Of a DNA stretch of 62,727 bases, positions 18,060 to 27,408 are shown piece by piece; the first letter of the stretch is position 1; the number at the start of each line of letters is the position of its first letter. Both the position numbers and the translations under genes were made by a program. A model generated the notes under the pieces. That model worked only from the letters and a program-made list of their open reading frames with translations, searched no databases and was not told the origin of the DNA. The stretch comes from Clostridiales bacterium (GTDB lineage Bacteria; Bacillota; Clostridia; Christensenellales; HGM11417): NCBI GenBank assembly GCA_012519285.1, contig JAAYQN010000017.1:1-62727 (forward strand), given 5' to 3'.

Positions 18060-18926
18060 TTATTCAATCTCTATCTCAAACCCTATCTTAAAGCTGTTAC
18101 CGGAATTTAGCAATACCATGTCCCGCTTGCCTTCGAGGCTGTCCACCTTGCCGCAATAAGAGGGGAGGGAATGCCACGGCTCTATGCACAAAAACGGGCT
18201 TTGCTCGGCGGATTTCCAGAAAGCTATGTACTTAAAGCCGGGGTATCTCACCGTTATTTTTTGAGGATATTTGTCAGACTTTAAGCTCACCTTTTGCCCC
18301 GCGCCCCGGAGAATTATGGTATCGACAAACTGGGTCAGGGTGGCGCTGTCGAACAAGATTTTACTGCCCTCTCTTAAGGGGAAGCCCGCCGTCTTGCCGG
18401 TGATAAATGAGTCCTCAAGAAGGACCTTCTCTGGGCGGCAGCCCTCTTCAAACTCCAGAAACCATTCTCCCGCCTCTCCCTCGGGAGGAAAGATAAAGCC
18501 CGGATGGCCTCCTATGCCGAAGGGCATTTCCTCATTTCCGGTATTGGCAACGTGATACTTACAGGCGGCGCAGCTGCCGTCTATCGTGTAGGTGATTAAC
18601 AGTTCAAAGCCGAATGGGTAAACTCTGCGGGTTTCCTCATTATCTGAAAGCGTAAAGTAGAGGGAATTTTCGTCTGCCTTTTTCAGCTCAAACTCCATGT
18701 CCTTGGCAAAGCCGTGAATGCCCATCCTGTACTCCCTGCCCTTGTAGGTATAATTTCCCTCCCAAAGCCTGCCGACGATGGGAAAGAGGTTTATCGCCCT
18801 GTCTTTCCAAAAGCGCGCGTCGCCCTGCCAGATGTACTCTCGCCCGCCTTTTTTGAGCGACATTATCTCGGCGCCTTTTGAGCTTACCTCAAGCCTTATC
18901 TGCCCGTTTTCAAGAGAATAGACCAT
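18060..18926 (-). CDS. aldose 1-epimerase family protein
   Basis: GAEIMSLKKGGREYIWQGDARFW, FGIGGHPGF. Confidence 0.85.
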   Translation of the reverse strand: MVYSLENGQIRLEVSSKGAEIMSLKKGGREYIWQGDARFWKDRAINLFPIVGRLWEGNYTYKGREYRMGIHGFAKDMEFELKKADENSLYFTLSDNEETRRVYPFGFELLITYTIDGSCAACKYHVANTGNEEMPFGIGGHPGFIFPPEGEAGEWFLEFEEGCRPEKVLLEDSFITGKTAGFPLREGSKILFDSATLTQFVDTIILRGAGQKVSLKSDKYPQKITVRYPGFKYIAFWKSAEQSPFLCIEPWHSLPSYCGKVDSLEGKRDMVLLNSGNSFKIGFEIEIE

Positions 18927-18930
18927 GCGC

Positions 18931-19470
18931 TTATCTCCCTATCTCTGCAAAATCAACCACGTTTCCCTTAAAATCTTTTAGGTACAGCTTTCTGCCGTCG
19001 AGCAAAAGGTAGCTCGGCCTGCCATCCTTTGGCAGCGCCGCGGAGCCGGGGTTTGCTATGACGAGGCTGCCCCTCTTTTCTATAAAACCCACGTGGTAGT
19101 GACCGTAGATGAGCGCGTCCACCGCGTTTTTTGGCAGGTTATCCTTGTCGTATTTGTCTCCGTGGGTAAGAAAAAGCCTTGCCCCGTCAACCACGAGCTG
19201 GACTGAGGGAACAAAGTCGAAATCGGATACGAGCGTGTCCACGTCGCTGTCGCAGTTGCCCTTGATGACGGTTAGCCTGTCCACGATACCGTTCAGCAGC
19301 CCGGCCACCTTTTGTGGATTGTATTCGGCGGGAAGAGGGTTTCTCGGACCGTGATAATAGATGTCGCCGAGCAGGATGAGGTGGTCGGCTCCTTCCTCGC
19401 TGAACTTGTCAAGCAGCAGCCTGCAGTAATAGCCCGAGCCGTGCAGGTCGGAAGCGATCAAAAACTTCAT
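18931..19470 (-). CDS. YfcE/MJ0936-family metallophosphoesterase
   Basis: MKFLIASDLHGSGYYC...LLGDIYYHGPRN...KGNCDSDVD...LTHGD; start refined from 19560. Confidence 0.88.
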   Translation of the reverse strand: MKFLIASDLHGSGYYCRLLLDKFSEEGADHLILLGDIYYHGPRNPLPAEYNPQKVAGLLNGIVDRLTVIKGNCDSDVDTLVSDFDFVPSVQLVVDGARLFLTHGDKYDKDNLPKNAVDALIYGHYHVGFIEKRGSLVIANPGSAALPKDGRPSYLLLDGRKLYLKDFKGNVVDFAEIGR

Positions 19471-20036
19471 TAAACACCTCCGGCTGTGTAATAAAAAGAT
19501 TATATCATATCGCGCCTGAAGTTGCCAAAAACTTTGCGCAACACAAAAGGCAGCTATCACGAGAATAACTGCCTTCTGCGTAGTATTATATGATAAGGGG
19601 GAAAATGATGAGCTAATTTGTCCGTTTTTGTCTTTTTCTGTCGAAACCGTCTTAACTCTTATTATTATACACTTTTAAATTTTTTTGTAAAGCGTTTTAA
19701 TACAACTTCTTTAAAATTTTTCTGCGGCCAAAAATACCCCTTTCCCACTTTTTAAAAGGCCTTTATTAAAAAAGCAAATTCATGAATATGGCTCGCTCAC
19801 GGCCGCTCTATTCATAGGCCGTTTTCTTCCGCGCGAGCTATCCTCAAACCCAAAAATCCAGAATTTCTCTCATTAAAAAGTTCACTTTTTTGCCGAAGGT
19901 GGAAAATTTTTTTCTTGAAACCTGAAAAAATTTGCGCCTTTATTGTTTTTTGATTTATATATGCTATAATTTAAAACACACAGCAGGGCGGTGTTAAAAT
20001 TGCCTGAAAACCTTTAAATCAATATAAGGAGGGCAC

Positions 20037-20201
20037 ATGAAAAAGTATATTTGTATTCCCTGCGGGTACATTTACGATTCCGAGGTAGGGGATCCCGACG
20101 GCGGGATCGAACCCGGCACTCCCTTTGAGGAATTGCCTGCTGATTGGCGCTGCCCGATTTGCTTTGCTCAAAAAGATGATTATGAGGTCTTTGAGGAATG
20201 A
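20037..20201 (+). CDS. rubredoxin (54 aa, absent from the ORF track)
   Basis: [64 protein letters not shown]. Confidence 0.93.
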   Translation: MKKYICIPCGYIYDSEVGDPDGGIEPGTPFEELPADWRCPICFAQKDDYEVFEE

Positions 20202-20414
20202 CGGAGGATAAGCGAAAAACATCGCTCAAAACCAGTGGTCTCGGCACGTCGAGGCCGCTTTTGCTCTTTTCTCGCAATTTTTTTACCCCATAAATCTGAT
20301 AGAAAAATTTCATTCTTTATGATAAAATGTGCTCATGGTTTTGGGCAGCGGGGCACCGCTCAATGCGCTTGCTTCAAAGCCTGAAAACATATAGAATTCT
20401 AAAGGAGAAAACTT

Positions 20415-21374
20415 ATGCCTTTGATTGACATGCCGGTAGAGAAGCTGAGGGAGTATCAGGGGATAAACCCCCGCCCCGCGGATTTAGGCGAGTATTGGGA
20501 AAGAGGGCTGAAAGAGGTAAACTCCGTTGACCCGCAGATAAGGCTGGAGAGGGCGGACGTAGCGCTTAAGGGCTTTGAGGCGTACCACCTGTTTTTCAAG
20601 TCCACGAAGAACGCCACCATCCACGCCCAGTACGTGCGCCCCAGGACGGATGAGAACTTGCCCGTTATCCTGCTCTTTCACGGCTACGGGGGCAACGTGG
20701 GCAGTTACCTCGACAAGGTGAGCTGGGCGGGGCAGGGCTACGCCGTGCTCGCCATGGACTGCCGCGGTCAGCGGGGCTTAAGCGAGGACGTAAACCCCGT
20801 CAAGGGCATGACGCAGCACAACCTCATAATGCGCGGCTTCGACGACCTCGACCCCGACAACATGTATTTTAGAAACGTCTTCCTCGACACCGTGCAGCTT
20901 GTCAGGGTGGCAAAGAATCTGGCCGGCATCGATGCAGGCAGGATGTACGCTCACGGCGGTTCGCAGGGAGGAGCGCTCACAGTGGCATGCGCCGCCCTGT
21001 GCCCTGACGACATAAAGAAGGCCGCCCCCATTTTTCCCTTCCTTTCCGACTACAAGCGGGTGTGGGAGATGGACCTCGCCATAAACGCCTACGACGACAT
21101 CTGCGATTACCTGCGCTTTTACGCTCCTTACCTCGGCAAACAGGACCATGTGTGGGAAAAGCTGGGTTACATCGACATCCAGCACCTTGCCGGCAGGGTA
21201 AAGGCGGAGGTGCTGTGGCTGCTCGGACTCATGGACAACATTTGCCCGCCATCCACGCAGTTTGCCGCCTACAATAAGATAAAATCCAAAAAGGAGATTA
21301 TAATCTACACCAACCACGGCCACGAAGGCCTTCCCGATGCCGGCGACCTGATAGCCACCTTCTTCAATACTTAG
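20415..21374 (+). CDS. acetyl xylan esterase / cephalosporin-C deacetylase family alpha/beta hydrolase
   Basis: LLFHGYGGNVGSY, YAHGGSQGGALTVACAAL, GLMDNICPPSTQFAAYN. Confidence 0.88.
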   Translation: MPLIDMPVEKLREYQGINPRPADLGEYWERGLKEVNSVDPQIRLERADVALKGFEAYHLFFKSTKNATIHAQYVRPRTDENLPVILLFHGYGGNVGSYLDKVSWAGQGYAVLAMDCRGQRGLSEDVNPVKGMTQHNLIMRGFDDLDPDNMYFRNVFLDTVQLVRVAKNLAGIDAGRMYAHGGSQGGALTVACAALCPDDIKKAAPIFPFLSDYKRVWEMDLAINAYDDICDYLRFYAPYLGKQDHVWEKLGYIDIQHLAGRVKAEVLWLLGLMDNICPPSTQFAAYNKIKSKKEIIIYTNHGHEGLPDAGDLIATFFNT

Positions 21375-21503
21375 GCAGCCAGCATGCCATTTTCGGGATA
21401 AACCCTTTTGTCCGCCGGTCTTTTAAATCCCCGCCAGTGGGCTTGCGCGGCGGCTTTTGTGAATAATCTCCCTCTTTTTGTCAAATGTTAAGGGTGGTGG
21501 AAT

Positions 21504-22406
21504 ATGAACACTCGGTACTTGAAAAAACTTAAGCAGGAAATTGAGATGAAGGGGAAAGGGATATACCTTTTTCTGTACGATATTTTATTCAGCCTGGCGT
21601 CGGCAGCCATAGTGTCGTTCGCCTTCCATTTCTTCGCAAATTTCAACAACTTCGCCCCGGGGGGCGTGGGCGGCCTCGCGGCCATGTCCGCCCATCTTGC
21701 CGGCATCAACATGGGCTTTTTCCTGCTGCTTTACAACCTGCCCATATTCGCCGCCGTATTTGTGCTTGTAGACAAGCGGACGGGCGTGCTGCTCACCGTT
21801 TACATAGTTTTTCAGGCGCTGCTGCTCTTTGCGCTCGAAGAGCTGCAGGTGCCTTACTATAAGGCTGAGGCGGGCAACCTTATTTTCGCCTCCATCGGGG
21901 CGGGAGTGGTCTCGGGCTATGGATACGCCATGATGCTGAAAAGGTTTGGCTCGTCGGGCGGCACATACGCCATTTCCGCCATAGTAAGGCATTTTAAGCC
22001 CGAAAAGAATCTGGCGTGGTTGGCCTTTGCCATGGACAGCTCGGTAGTATTTCTGGCCTTTTTCGTTTACGATTTCAACGTGGATTCCTTAATCTGCACG
22101 CTGGTAAACCTCTTTATAGCCAACCTCGTGGCGGATTACGCCCTTCAGGGCCTCAAGACAGGCTACAAGTTCGAGATAGTGACAACCCAGCCCGATGAGC
22201 TGGCGAGGGAAATCATGGAAAAGTTCGCCCACGGAGTTACGAGGCTGCACGCCGTAGGCATGTACACCAATCAGGAAAAATCTCTATTGATTTGCATTGT
22301 GAGAAAAAGGGAAGTGGGCGAGTTTATGAAGCTTTTGAAAAGCTATCCCCACACATTCTCGAGCATCACCAGGGTAAACGAGGTAATAGGCAAGTTCAGC
22401 AAATAA
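21504..22406 (+). CDS. YitT family membrane protein (DUF2179 C-terminus)
   Basis: APGGVGGLAAMSAHLAGINMGFFLLLYNLPIF; C-terminal HGVTRLHAVGMYTNQEKSLLICIVRKREV. Confidence 0.88.
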   Translation: MNTRYLKKLKQEIEMKGKGIYLFLYDILFSLASAAIVSFAFHFFANFNNFAPGGVGGLAAMSAHLAGINMGFFLLLYNLPIFAAVFVLVDKRTGVLLTVYIVFQALLLFALEELQVPYYKAEAGNLIFASIGAGVVSGYGYAMMLKRFGSSGGTYAISAIVRHFKPEKNLAWLAFAMDSSVVFLAFFVYDFNVDSLICTLVNLFIANLVADYALQGLKTGYKFEIVTTQPDELAREIMEKFAHGVTRLHAVGMYTNQEKSLLICIVRKREVGEFMKLLKSYPHTFSSITRVNEVIGKFSK

Positions 22407-22413
22407 AGGGCAT

Positions 22414-22688
22414 AAAAAAAGCTGTGCAGCCGCCTTTGAAGAGACATCCCCCAGCGGCCCGGTTGCAGGTAACTCCCTCAAAGCTTCCTCATGGCACACG
22501 GCTTTATCTGCTTAGTGCTGCTGCATCCCTGCCCTGACACGGTTCACAGCAAGCCGTTGCATGAGACCTTGAAATCAACATCCCTTACAGCCACCAGCCT
22601 GAAAGACGCCTGTCCGGGGGCGGCGTTCAGCCCTACTGTAGCGGATTGTAGGTACAGGGCACCGCTAGCTCCCCACTTAGCACAGCTA
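22414..22688 (-). ncRNA. ffs: signal recognition particle RNA, large Bacillus-type
   Basis: Minus strand GUGCUAAGUGGGGAGCUAGCGGUGCCCUGUACCUACAAUCCGCU...GUGUCAGGGCAGGGAUGCAGCAGCACUAAG...; closing helix AGCUGUGC/GCACAGCU then U7. Confidence 0.93.
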
Positions 22689-22692
22689 TTAA

Positions 22693-22721
22693 ATTATACG
22701 ACAATTTATAATTTTTTGCAA
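22693..22721 (-). promoter_or_regulatory. promoter of SRP RNA gene
   Basis: Minus strand TTGCAA (22721-22716), 17-nt spacer, TATAAT (22698-22693). Confidence 0.8.
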
Positions 22722-22823
22722 GGCCAAAAGGGACGATTTTTGCAAAGCTTAAACCACAGCGCTTGCAAAGGTCTCCCTTTTATATTATAATTATGGTAAT
22801 CACAAACGATGAGGTAGTTTTTA

Positions 22824-23633
22824 ATGAAGTTCATAAATTCCACGCTCAGCTATTTTTTTAAGAACTTCGTCGCCATAGCGCTGTTCTCGCTTCCGGCGGC
22901 GGTCTTTTTCGCCTTAAAGTACAATAGCACCAGCTTTTACCTGTACCTTTTGAACCTGGGCAACCTCGAGACCTCATCATTTATCAAGATTTTCTCCAAC
23001 TTCACGCTTTTTCCCTCTTTCAATATCCTGATTATACTGCTGTGGGCACTGGTATTGATTCTCAGCTTCTGCCTGCTATTTTCGTATATAGAAAGGCACA
23101 TGAAGTACGGCATAAAGTCATACCTTAAATCCTTTAAATCCATAAACTACTGCATCCTCGTCGTCAGCCCCGCCTTTTTCACGGTGTTAGCGTTTGAGGA
23201 AATCTTCGCCGTGCTCAACTCGCTTTTCATCAAGCTCATAAGCCTGTCCATCCTCTCCATAAAGGGCGTGCTTATGACTATGATGTTCGCCCTGCTGATT
23301 ATAATCCTGTTTCTGATATACTCGCTGATCGCGCTTTGGGTGCCCATAAAGATGGTGACGGGATACTCCCATCGCGACGCCATAAGGTATTCCATAAGGC
23401 TGTCGCAGGGTCACCAGCTCAGGCTTATGCTTGGCCTTCTCTTCCCCTTTGTCGTGACGGCCCCGCTGATGATGCTGCTGAAAAACTATTCCCATATCGA
23501 GGTGCTCAACAGCGTCGTGTACGGGCTGTGCTATATCTTTATAATAGGCTTTCTGGCGGCTTTCGCCATGACGGCGTATTTTGCCATATCGGGCACGGAA
23601 AGAAAGGACATCAAGCGAAAAATCTTCAGATAA
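22824..23633 (+). CDS. multi-TM membrane protein of unknown function
   Basis: Strongly hydrophobic multi-TM ORF with RBS GAGGTAG. Confidence 0.65.
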   Translation: MKFINSTLSYFFKNFVAIALFSLPAAVFFALKYNSTSFYLYLLNLGNLETSSFIKIFSNFTLFPSFNILIILLWALVLILSFCLLFSYIERHMKYGIKSYLKSFKSINYCILVVSPAFFTVLAFEEIFAVLNSLFIKLISLSILSIKGVLMTMMFALLIIILFLIYSLIALWVPIKMVTGYSHRDAIRYSIRLSQGHQLRLMLGLLFPFVVTAPLMMLLKNYSHIEVLNSVVYGLCYIFIIGFLAAFAMTAYFAISGTERKDIKRKIFR

Positions 23634-23648
23634 CGTCGGGGTAGAAAA

Positions 23649-24578
23649 ATGTCATTCAGGAACTCCTTGAAACTGCTGCTCAACAACTTTTCGTCGGTAT
23701 GGAAGCTGCTGTGGTACAAGCTGGTGGTATTCATCGTCAGCGCCTCCCTCATTGTGGCATTCGTGCTGCCGACGGTGATTTCCATATTCAACAGCGTGGC
23801 GGGAACCGGCCTCTTTGAAAACGCCTGGCAGCTGCTTGACGACTTTATAAACCGTGCCGACATGCAGCCCTCGGTTGAGGCACTCAAAAACAGCCTGGAT
23901 ATGTCCTCAAAGGTGCTCGCAGACAATGCCGGCAAGCTCTCCGTCTCCTATTTCTCCGTGCTGGCAATCCTCATCTTCTCAAACCTCATCAGCGGTCTCG
24001 CAAACTTTGCCATGAGCGACGTGATGAACGTCGACATGTGCGCCAACGCCAAGCTCCCCTTCATGTCGAGGTTTATAATCACCCTCGGCAAGGGCATCAG
24101 GTATCAGCTCGTGAGGCTGATTACCGAGATACCCCTCTTTATCATAGTGCTGTCCGCGGTATGGCAGATTTTCTCCTTCCTCTTTAGTCTCATCGGGATT
24201 TTGTCGGTGTTTTTCTCGGTTGCGTTATTCTTTCTCCTCATCGCGGCATGCCAGACCTTCTTTTGCTGCTGGCTGCCCGAGGTCACCGTAAACAGGGGCG
24301 GCGTGTTCGAGGCGATAAAGAAGGGCTTTGCTCTCGCAAAGCCCCATTACTTCAACCTGCTGTCGGTATTTTTATTAGCCGACTTTTTCGTGTTTCTGAC
24401 AAACGCCGTGCTGGCTTTTTTTACCTGCGGCGCCGGGCTGATAATCAGCATTCCGATGAGCATACTATTTTATATCATACTCAAGCTTGTAATCTACTAC
24501 GACCTGCGCGGCCTTAAGTACTACATCGACAGCAATACCATAGTTATCCCCGTGGACGAGGATAAGGACATGCTGTAA
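23649..24578 (+). CDS. multi-TM membrane protein of unknown function
   Basis: Multi-TM ORF immediately downstream of the previous gene. Confidence 0.65.
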   Translation: MSFRNSLKLLLNNFSSVWKLLWYKLVVFIVSASLIVAFVLPTVISIFNSVAGTGLFENAWQLLDDFINRADMQPSVEALKNSLDMSSKVLADNAGKLSVSYFSVLAILIFSNLISGLANFAMSDVMNVDMCANAKLPFMSRFIITLGKGIRYQLVRLITEIPLFIIVLSAVWQIFSFLFSLIGILSVFFSVALFFLLIAACQTFFCCWLPEVTVNRGGVFEAIKKGFALAKPHYFNLLSVFLLADFFVFLTNAVLAFFTCGAGLIISIPMSILFYIILKLVIYYDLRGLKYYIDSNTIVIPVDEDKDML

Positions 24579-24618
24579 TTGCAACGCCGGCTTTTGGCGC
24601 CCATCGCTTTCTGTAAAC

Positions 24619-25320
24619 CTAATCAAAAAATTTTTCCTTCTCTATCGCCTTTCTTATCTTTTCCAACGCCTTTTTCTCTATGCGGGATATGTAGGAGCGT
24701 GAGATATTGAGCGCTTTTGCAATTTCTCTCTGCGTGAGCACGCTCTTGCCGCACAGCCCGTAGCGGTGGCATATTATGGTAAATTCCCGCTCAGTGAGCG
24801 TCTTTTTGAGCAGCTCGGAGAACTTTTCGCGCAGGATATTGTTCTCTACCTGCTTGAATACCCCTTCCTCGTTGACAAACAGCAGATTCATGAGCGTCAG
24901 CTCGTTGCCTTCCTTGTCGATGCCCATGGGCTCGGAGAGCGAGATGTTGTTCTTGAGCTTTTTGTTGGAGCGCAGCAGCATGAGCATCTCGTTCTCTATG
25001 CACTTTGCGGCGAATGTGGCAAACTGCGTGCCCTTGTTGTACTCGAAAGTGTTTATCGCCTTTATCAGCCCGATGGTGCCGACGGAGATGAGGTCGTCGG
25101 TCTCGGCGGAGTTGTTGTACTTTCTCACGATATGGGCGACCAGCCGCAGATTGTGGCGGATGAGTTTCTCCTTGGCCTCGAGGTCGCCGTGCTTTTTGAA
25201 CTTCTCAAAGTTCTTCCTCTCCTCCTCGGGGCTCAAAGGCTTGGGGAAGGAAGAGCGGTTCTTGATTTGCGACGTGAAAAAGAGCATTTTGCTCAAAAGG
25301 TGAAACAGCGCTTCAAACAT
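24619..25320 (-). CDS. sigK: sporulation sigma factor SigK (pro-sigma-K), uninterrupted
   Basis: MFEALFHLLSKMLFFTSQIKNRSSFPKPLSPEEERKNFEKFKKHGDLEAKEKLIRHNLRLVAHIVRKY...; start refined to 25320. Confidence 0.9.
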   Translation of the reverse strand: MFEALFHLLSKMLFFTSQIKNRSSFPKPLSPEEERKNFEKFKKHGDLEAKEKLIRHNLRLVAHIVRKYNNSAETDDLISVGTIGLIKAINTFEYNKGTQFATFAAKCIENEMLMLLRSNKKLKNNISLSEPMGIDKEGNELTLMNLLFVNEEGVFKQVENNILREKFSELLKKTLTEREFTIICHRYGLCGKSVLTQREIAKALNISRSYISRIEKKALEKIRKAIEKEKFFD

Positions 25321-25506
25321 AACAGACCCTGCCAAGTTTTTTTCGCCCGGCTGCCTTTGCTGCAAAGCCGCCCGCAATATAACCTATGCGAAAGCGGCTG
25401 TCCAATATTAACAAATTATGGAAAGCGCCTATTTTGCGTAGGCAAAAGCGTTTACAAAACACGTTCGCGGTGATATAATATATGTGGACAATAATACATA
25501 GGTGCA

Positions 25507-25851
25507 AAGTCAATCGGGCAGTCGCGGCGGACCAAAAGGTCCGACGAGGAAAGTCCGAGCATCGCAGGGCAGGGTGCCGGATAACGTCCGGCGGAGGCGA
25601 CTCCAGGGAAAGTGCAATAGAAATAAACCGCCGCACTTTTTGCGGTAAGGGTGGAAAGGCAGGGTAAGAGCCTACCGCGCCGGAGGCGACTTTGGCGGCA
25701 CATGTAAACCCCACCTGATGCAAGACGGAATAGGAAAGCACTATGGCAGCGGCCCGCTGCGCTTTCGGGTAAACGTCGCTTGATTCATATAGCAATATAT
25801 GAACTAGACAGATGGCTGCCTAAAACAGAACTCGGCTTACGGATTGGCTTT
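25507..25851 (+). ncRNA. rnpB: RNase P RNA
   Basis: Conserved GAGGAAAGUCCGAGC near 5' end and ACAGAACUCGGCUUACGG near 3' end; closing pairing AGUCAAUC/GAUUGGCU. Confidence 0.95.
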
Positions 25852-25864
25852 ACACCTTGTAAAA

Positions 25865-25897
25865 TGAGGCCGCGGCATTCGCCGCGGCCCTCGTTTT
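25865..25897 (+). terminator. terminator of rnpB
   Basis: GAGGCCGCGGC-ATTC-GCCGCGGCCcTC followed by T5. Confidence 0.85.
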
Positions 25898-26213
25898 TAT
25901 GCTGCCGCCGGTATGTTTAATATTTAACCGCATAATACCTGAGATACTGCGACAATTTGGCTTCCTATAAGAAAATAAAAATATTGTTCCGCTGTAATAG
26001 ATACCGATAGCGATATATTCTGCGTCGGCAATGGGCGGCGAAAACACCATGGGAAGGTTGTTTGTTATAAATATTAGATGACTGATAAGGCGGATTTTTC
26101 GGATTTATTCAATAATGAAAAATACTTTCGTCCTATAGGCTTTGTCTATAGGACTTTTTTATAGTAAAAACCGCAGGCTTGCCCATGGTGCAATATATTG
26201 CTTTCCATTTATA

Positions 26214-26242
26214 TTGACACCTTTCCCATAAAAAGGTATAAT
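26214..26242 (+). promoter_or_regulatory. promoter of rex operon
   Basis: TTGACA (26214-26219), 17-nt spacer, TATAAT (26237-26242). Confidence 0.8.
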
Positions 26243-26276
26243 TATTTATTAATTAAGCAATAGTCGGGGTGGTGAT

Positions 26277-26915
26277 ATGAAGAAGAGGGAAAAAATATCC
26301 GAGGCCGTCATAAAGAGGCTTCCCATATATTACCACTGCCTCAAATGGCTGGAAAACGACGGCATTACCAGGGTATCCTCAAACATTATCTCGGGCATGC
26401 TCAACGTCACAGCTTCCCAGGTAAGGCAGGATTTTTCCAACTTCGGCGAGTTCGGGCAGCAGGGTTACGGATACGACGTGGCCTTTTTAAAAAACCAGAT
26501 AGCCGCCATCCTCGGCCTTGACAAGAGGTACAACGTCATAGTTATAGGCGCGGGCAGGATTGGCGAGGCGCTCGCCAGCTACAAGGGCTTTAAGAATGAG
26601 GGATTCGACTTTATCGCCGCATTTGACATCGACACCAAGGGAAGGGATATGATAGGCGACGTCCCCCTCTATCATTACGACAAGCTGGAGGAGTTCGCCA
26701 AAGACAACAGGATAGACATCGCCGTCATCGCCATCCCCGCCGAAAGCTGCAAGGAAGTGGCGGCGTTCATCAAAAAGCTGGACATAAAATCAATATGGAA
26801 CTTCGCCCCGGTATTTTTATACATGGGCGAGGACATCGCAGTCGAGAATATCAACATGAGCGAGAGCCTCTTCATGCTGGTTTACAAGGCCAACAATCTG
26901 ATAAAGGAGAAATGA
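26277..26915 (+). CDS. rex: redox-sensing transcriptional repressor Rex
   Basis: VRQDFSNFGEFGQQGYGYDV, VIGAGRIGEALASY. Confidence 0.95.
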   Translation: MKKREKISEAVIKRLPIYYHCLKWLENDGITRVSSNIISGMLNVTASQVRQDFSNFGEFGQQGYGYDVAFLKNQIAAILGLDKRYNVIVIGAGRIGEALASYKGFKNEGFDFIAAFDIDTKGRDMIGDVPLYHYDKLEEFAKDNRIDIAVIAIPAESCKEVAAFIKKLDIKSIWNFAPVFLYMGEDIAVENINMSESLFMLVYKANNLIKEK

Positions 26916-26916
26916 G

Positions 26917-27408
26917 ATGGAAAAGTTGAAGAGAAAAATCCTTAAGCTGCTCTCGGAGGACTGCAGGCTTTCTCCCGAAAAAATAGCGCTGATGCTGGGC
27001 ACTGACGCCTCCCAGGTGAAGGCGGCAATCGAGGAGATGGAAAAATCAGGCGCCATCGTAAAGTATTCCGCCATCGTCAACGAGGGGAAATTGTCGGAAG
27101 ACAGGGTGGAGGCGCTGATAGAGGTCAAGGTCACCCCGCAAAAGAGCCGTGGCTTTGACGCAATCGCCGAGGAAATTTACAGGTTTCCCGAAGTAAAGAG
27201 CCTCTACCTCATGAGCGGGGGCTTCGATTTTACCGTGGTGATAGAGGGAAAGAGCTTGAATGACGTGGCGCTCTTCGTGTCAGAAAAGCTCTCCGCCATC
27301 GAGAACGTCGTAGGCACCGCGACGCATTTCATCCTCAAAAAGTATAAGATAGAAGGAATCGTCGTGACGGAATCAGATTCCAACAACAGGATACCGTTTC
27401 ATCCATGA
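26917..27408 (+). CDS. Lrp/AsnC family transcriptional regulator
   Basis: N-terminal HTH and RAM-like C-terminal domain; overlaps the next start codon. Confidence 0.85.
   Translation: MEKLKRKILKLLSEDCRLSPEKIALMLGTDASQVKAAIEEMEKSGAIVKYSAIVNEGKLSEDRVEALIEVKVTPQKSRGFDAIAEEIYRFPEVKSLYLMSGGFDFTVVIEGKSLNDVALFVSEKLSAIENVVGTATHFILKKYKIEGIVVTESDSNNRIPFHP

Noticed and set aside
22491-22790. 99-aa plus-strand ORF
   Set aside because: Lies antisense to the SRP RNA gene and its promoter.
24619-25377. Possible skin-type interruption or recombinase in sigK
   Set aside because: The sigK reading frame is continuous and no recombinase lies nearby.
25313-25795. 160-aa and 83-aa minus-strand ORFs and a 61-aa plus-strand ORF across 25.3-25.8 kb
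   Set aside because: They overlap the RNase P RNA, which has clear conserved cores; no coding signature.
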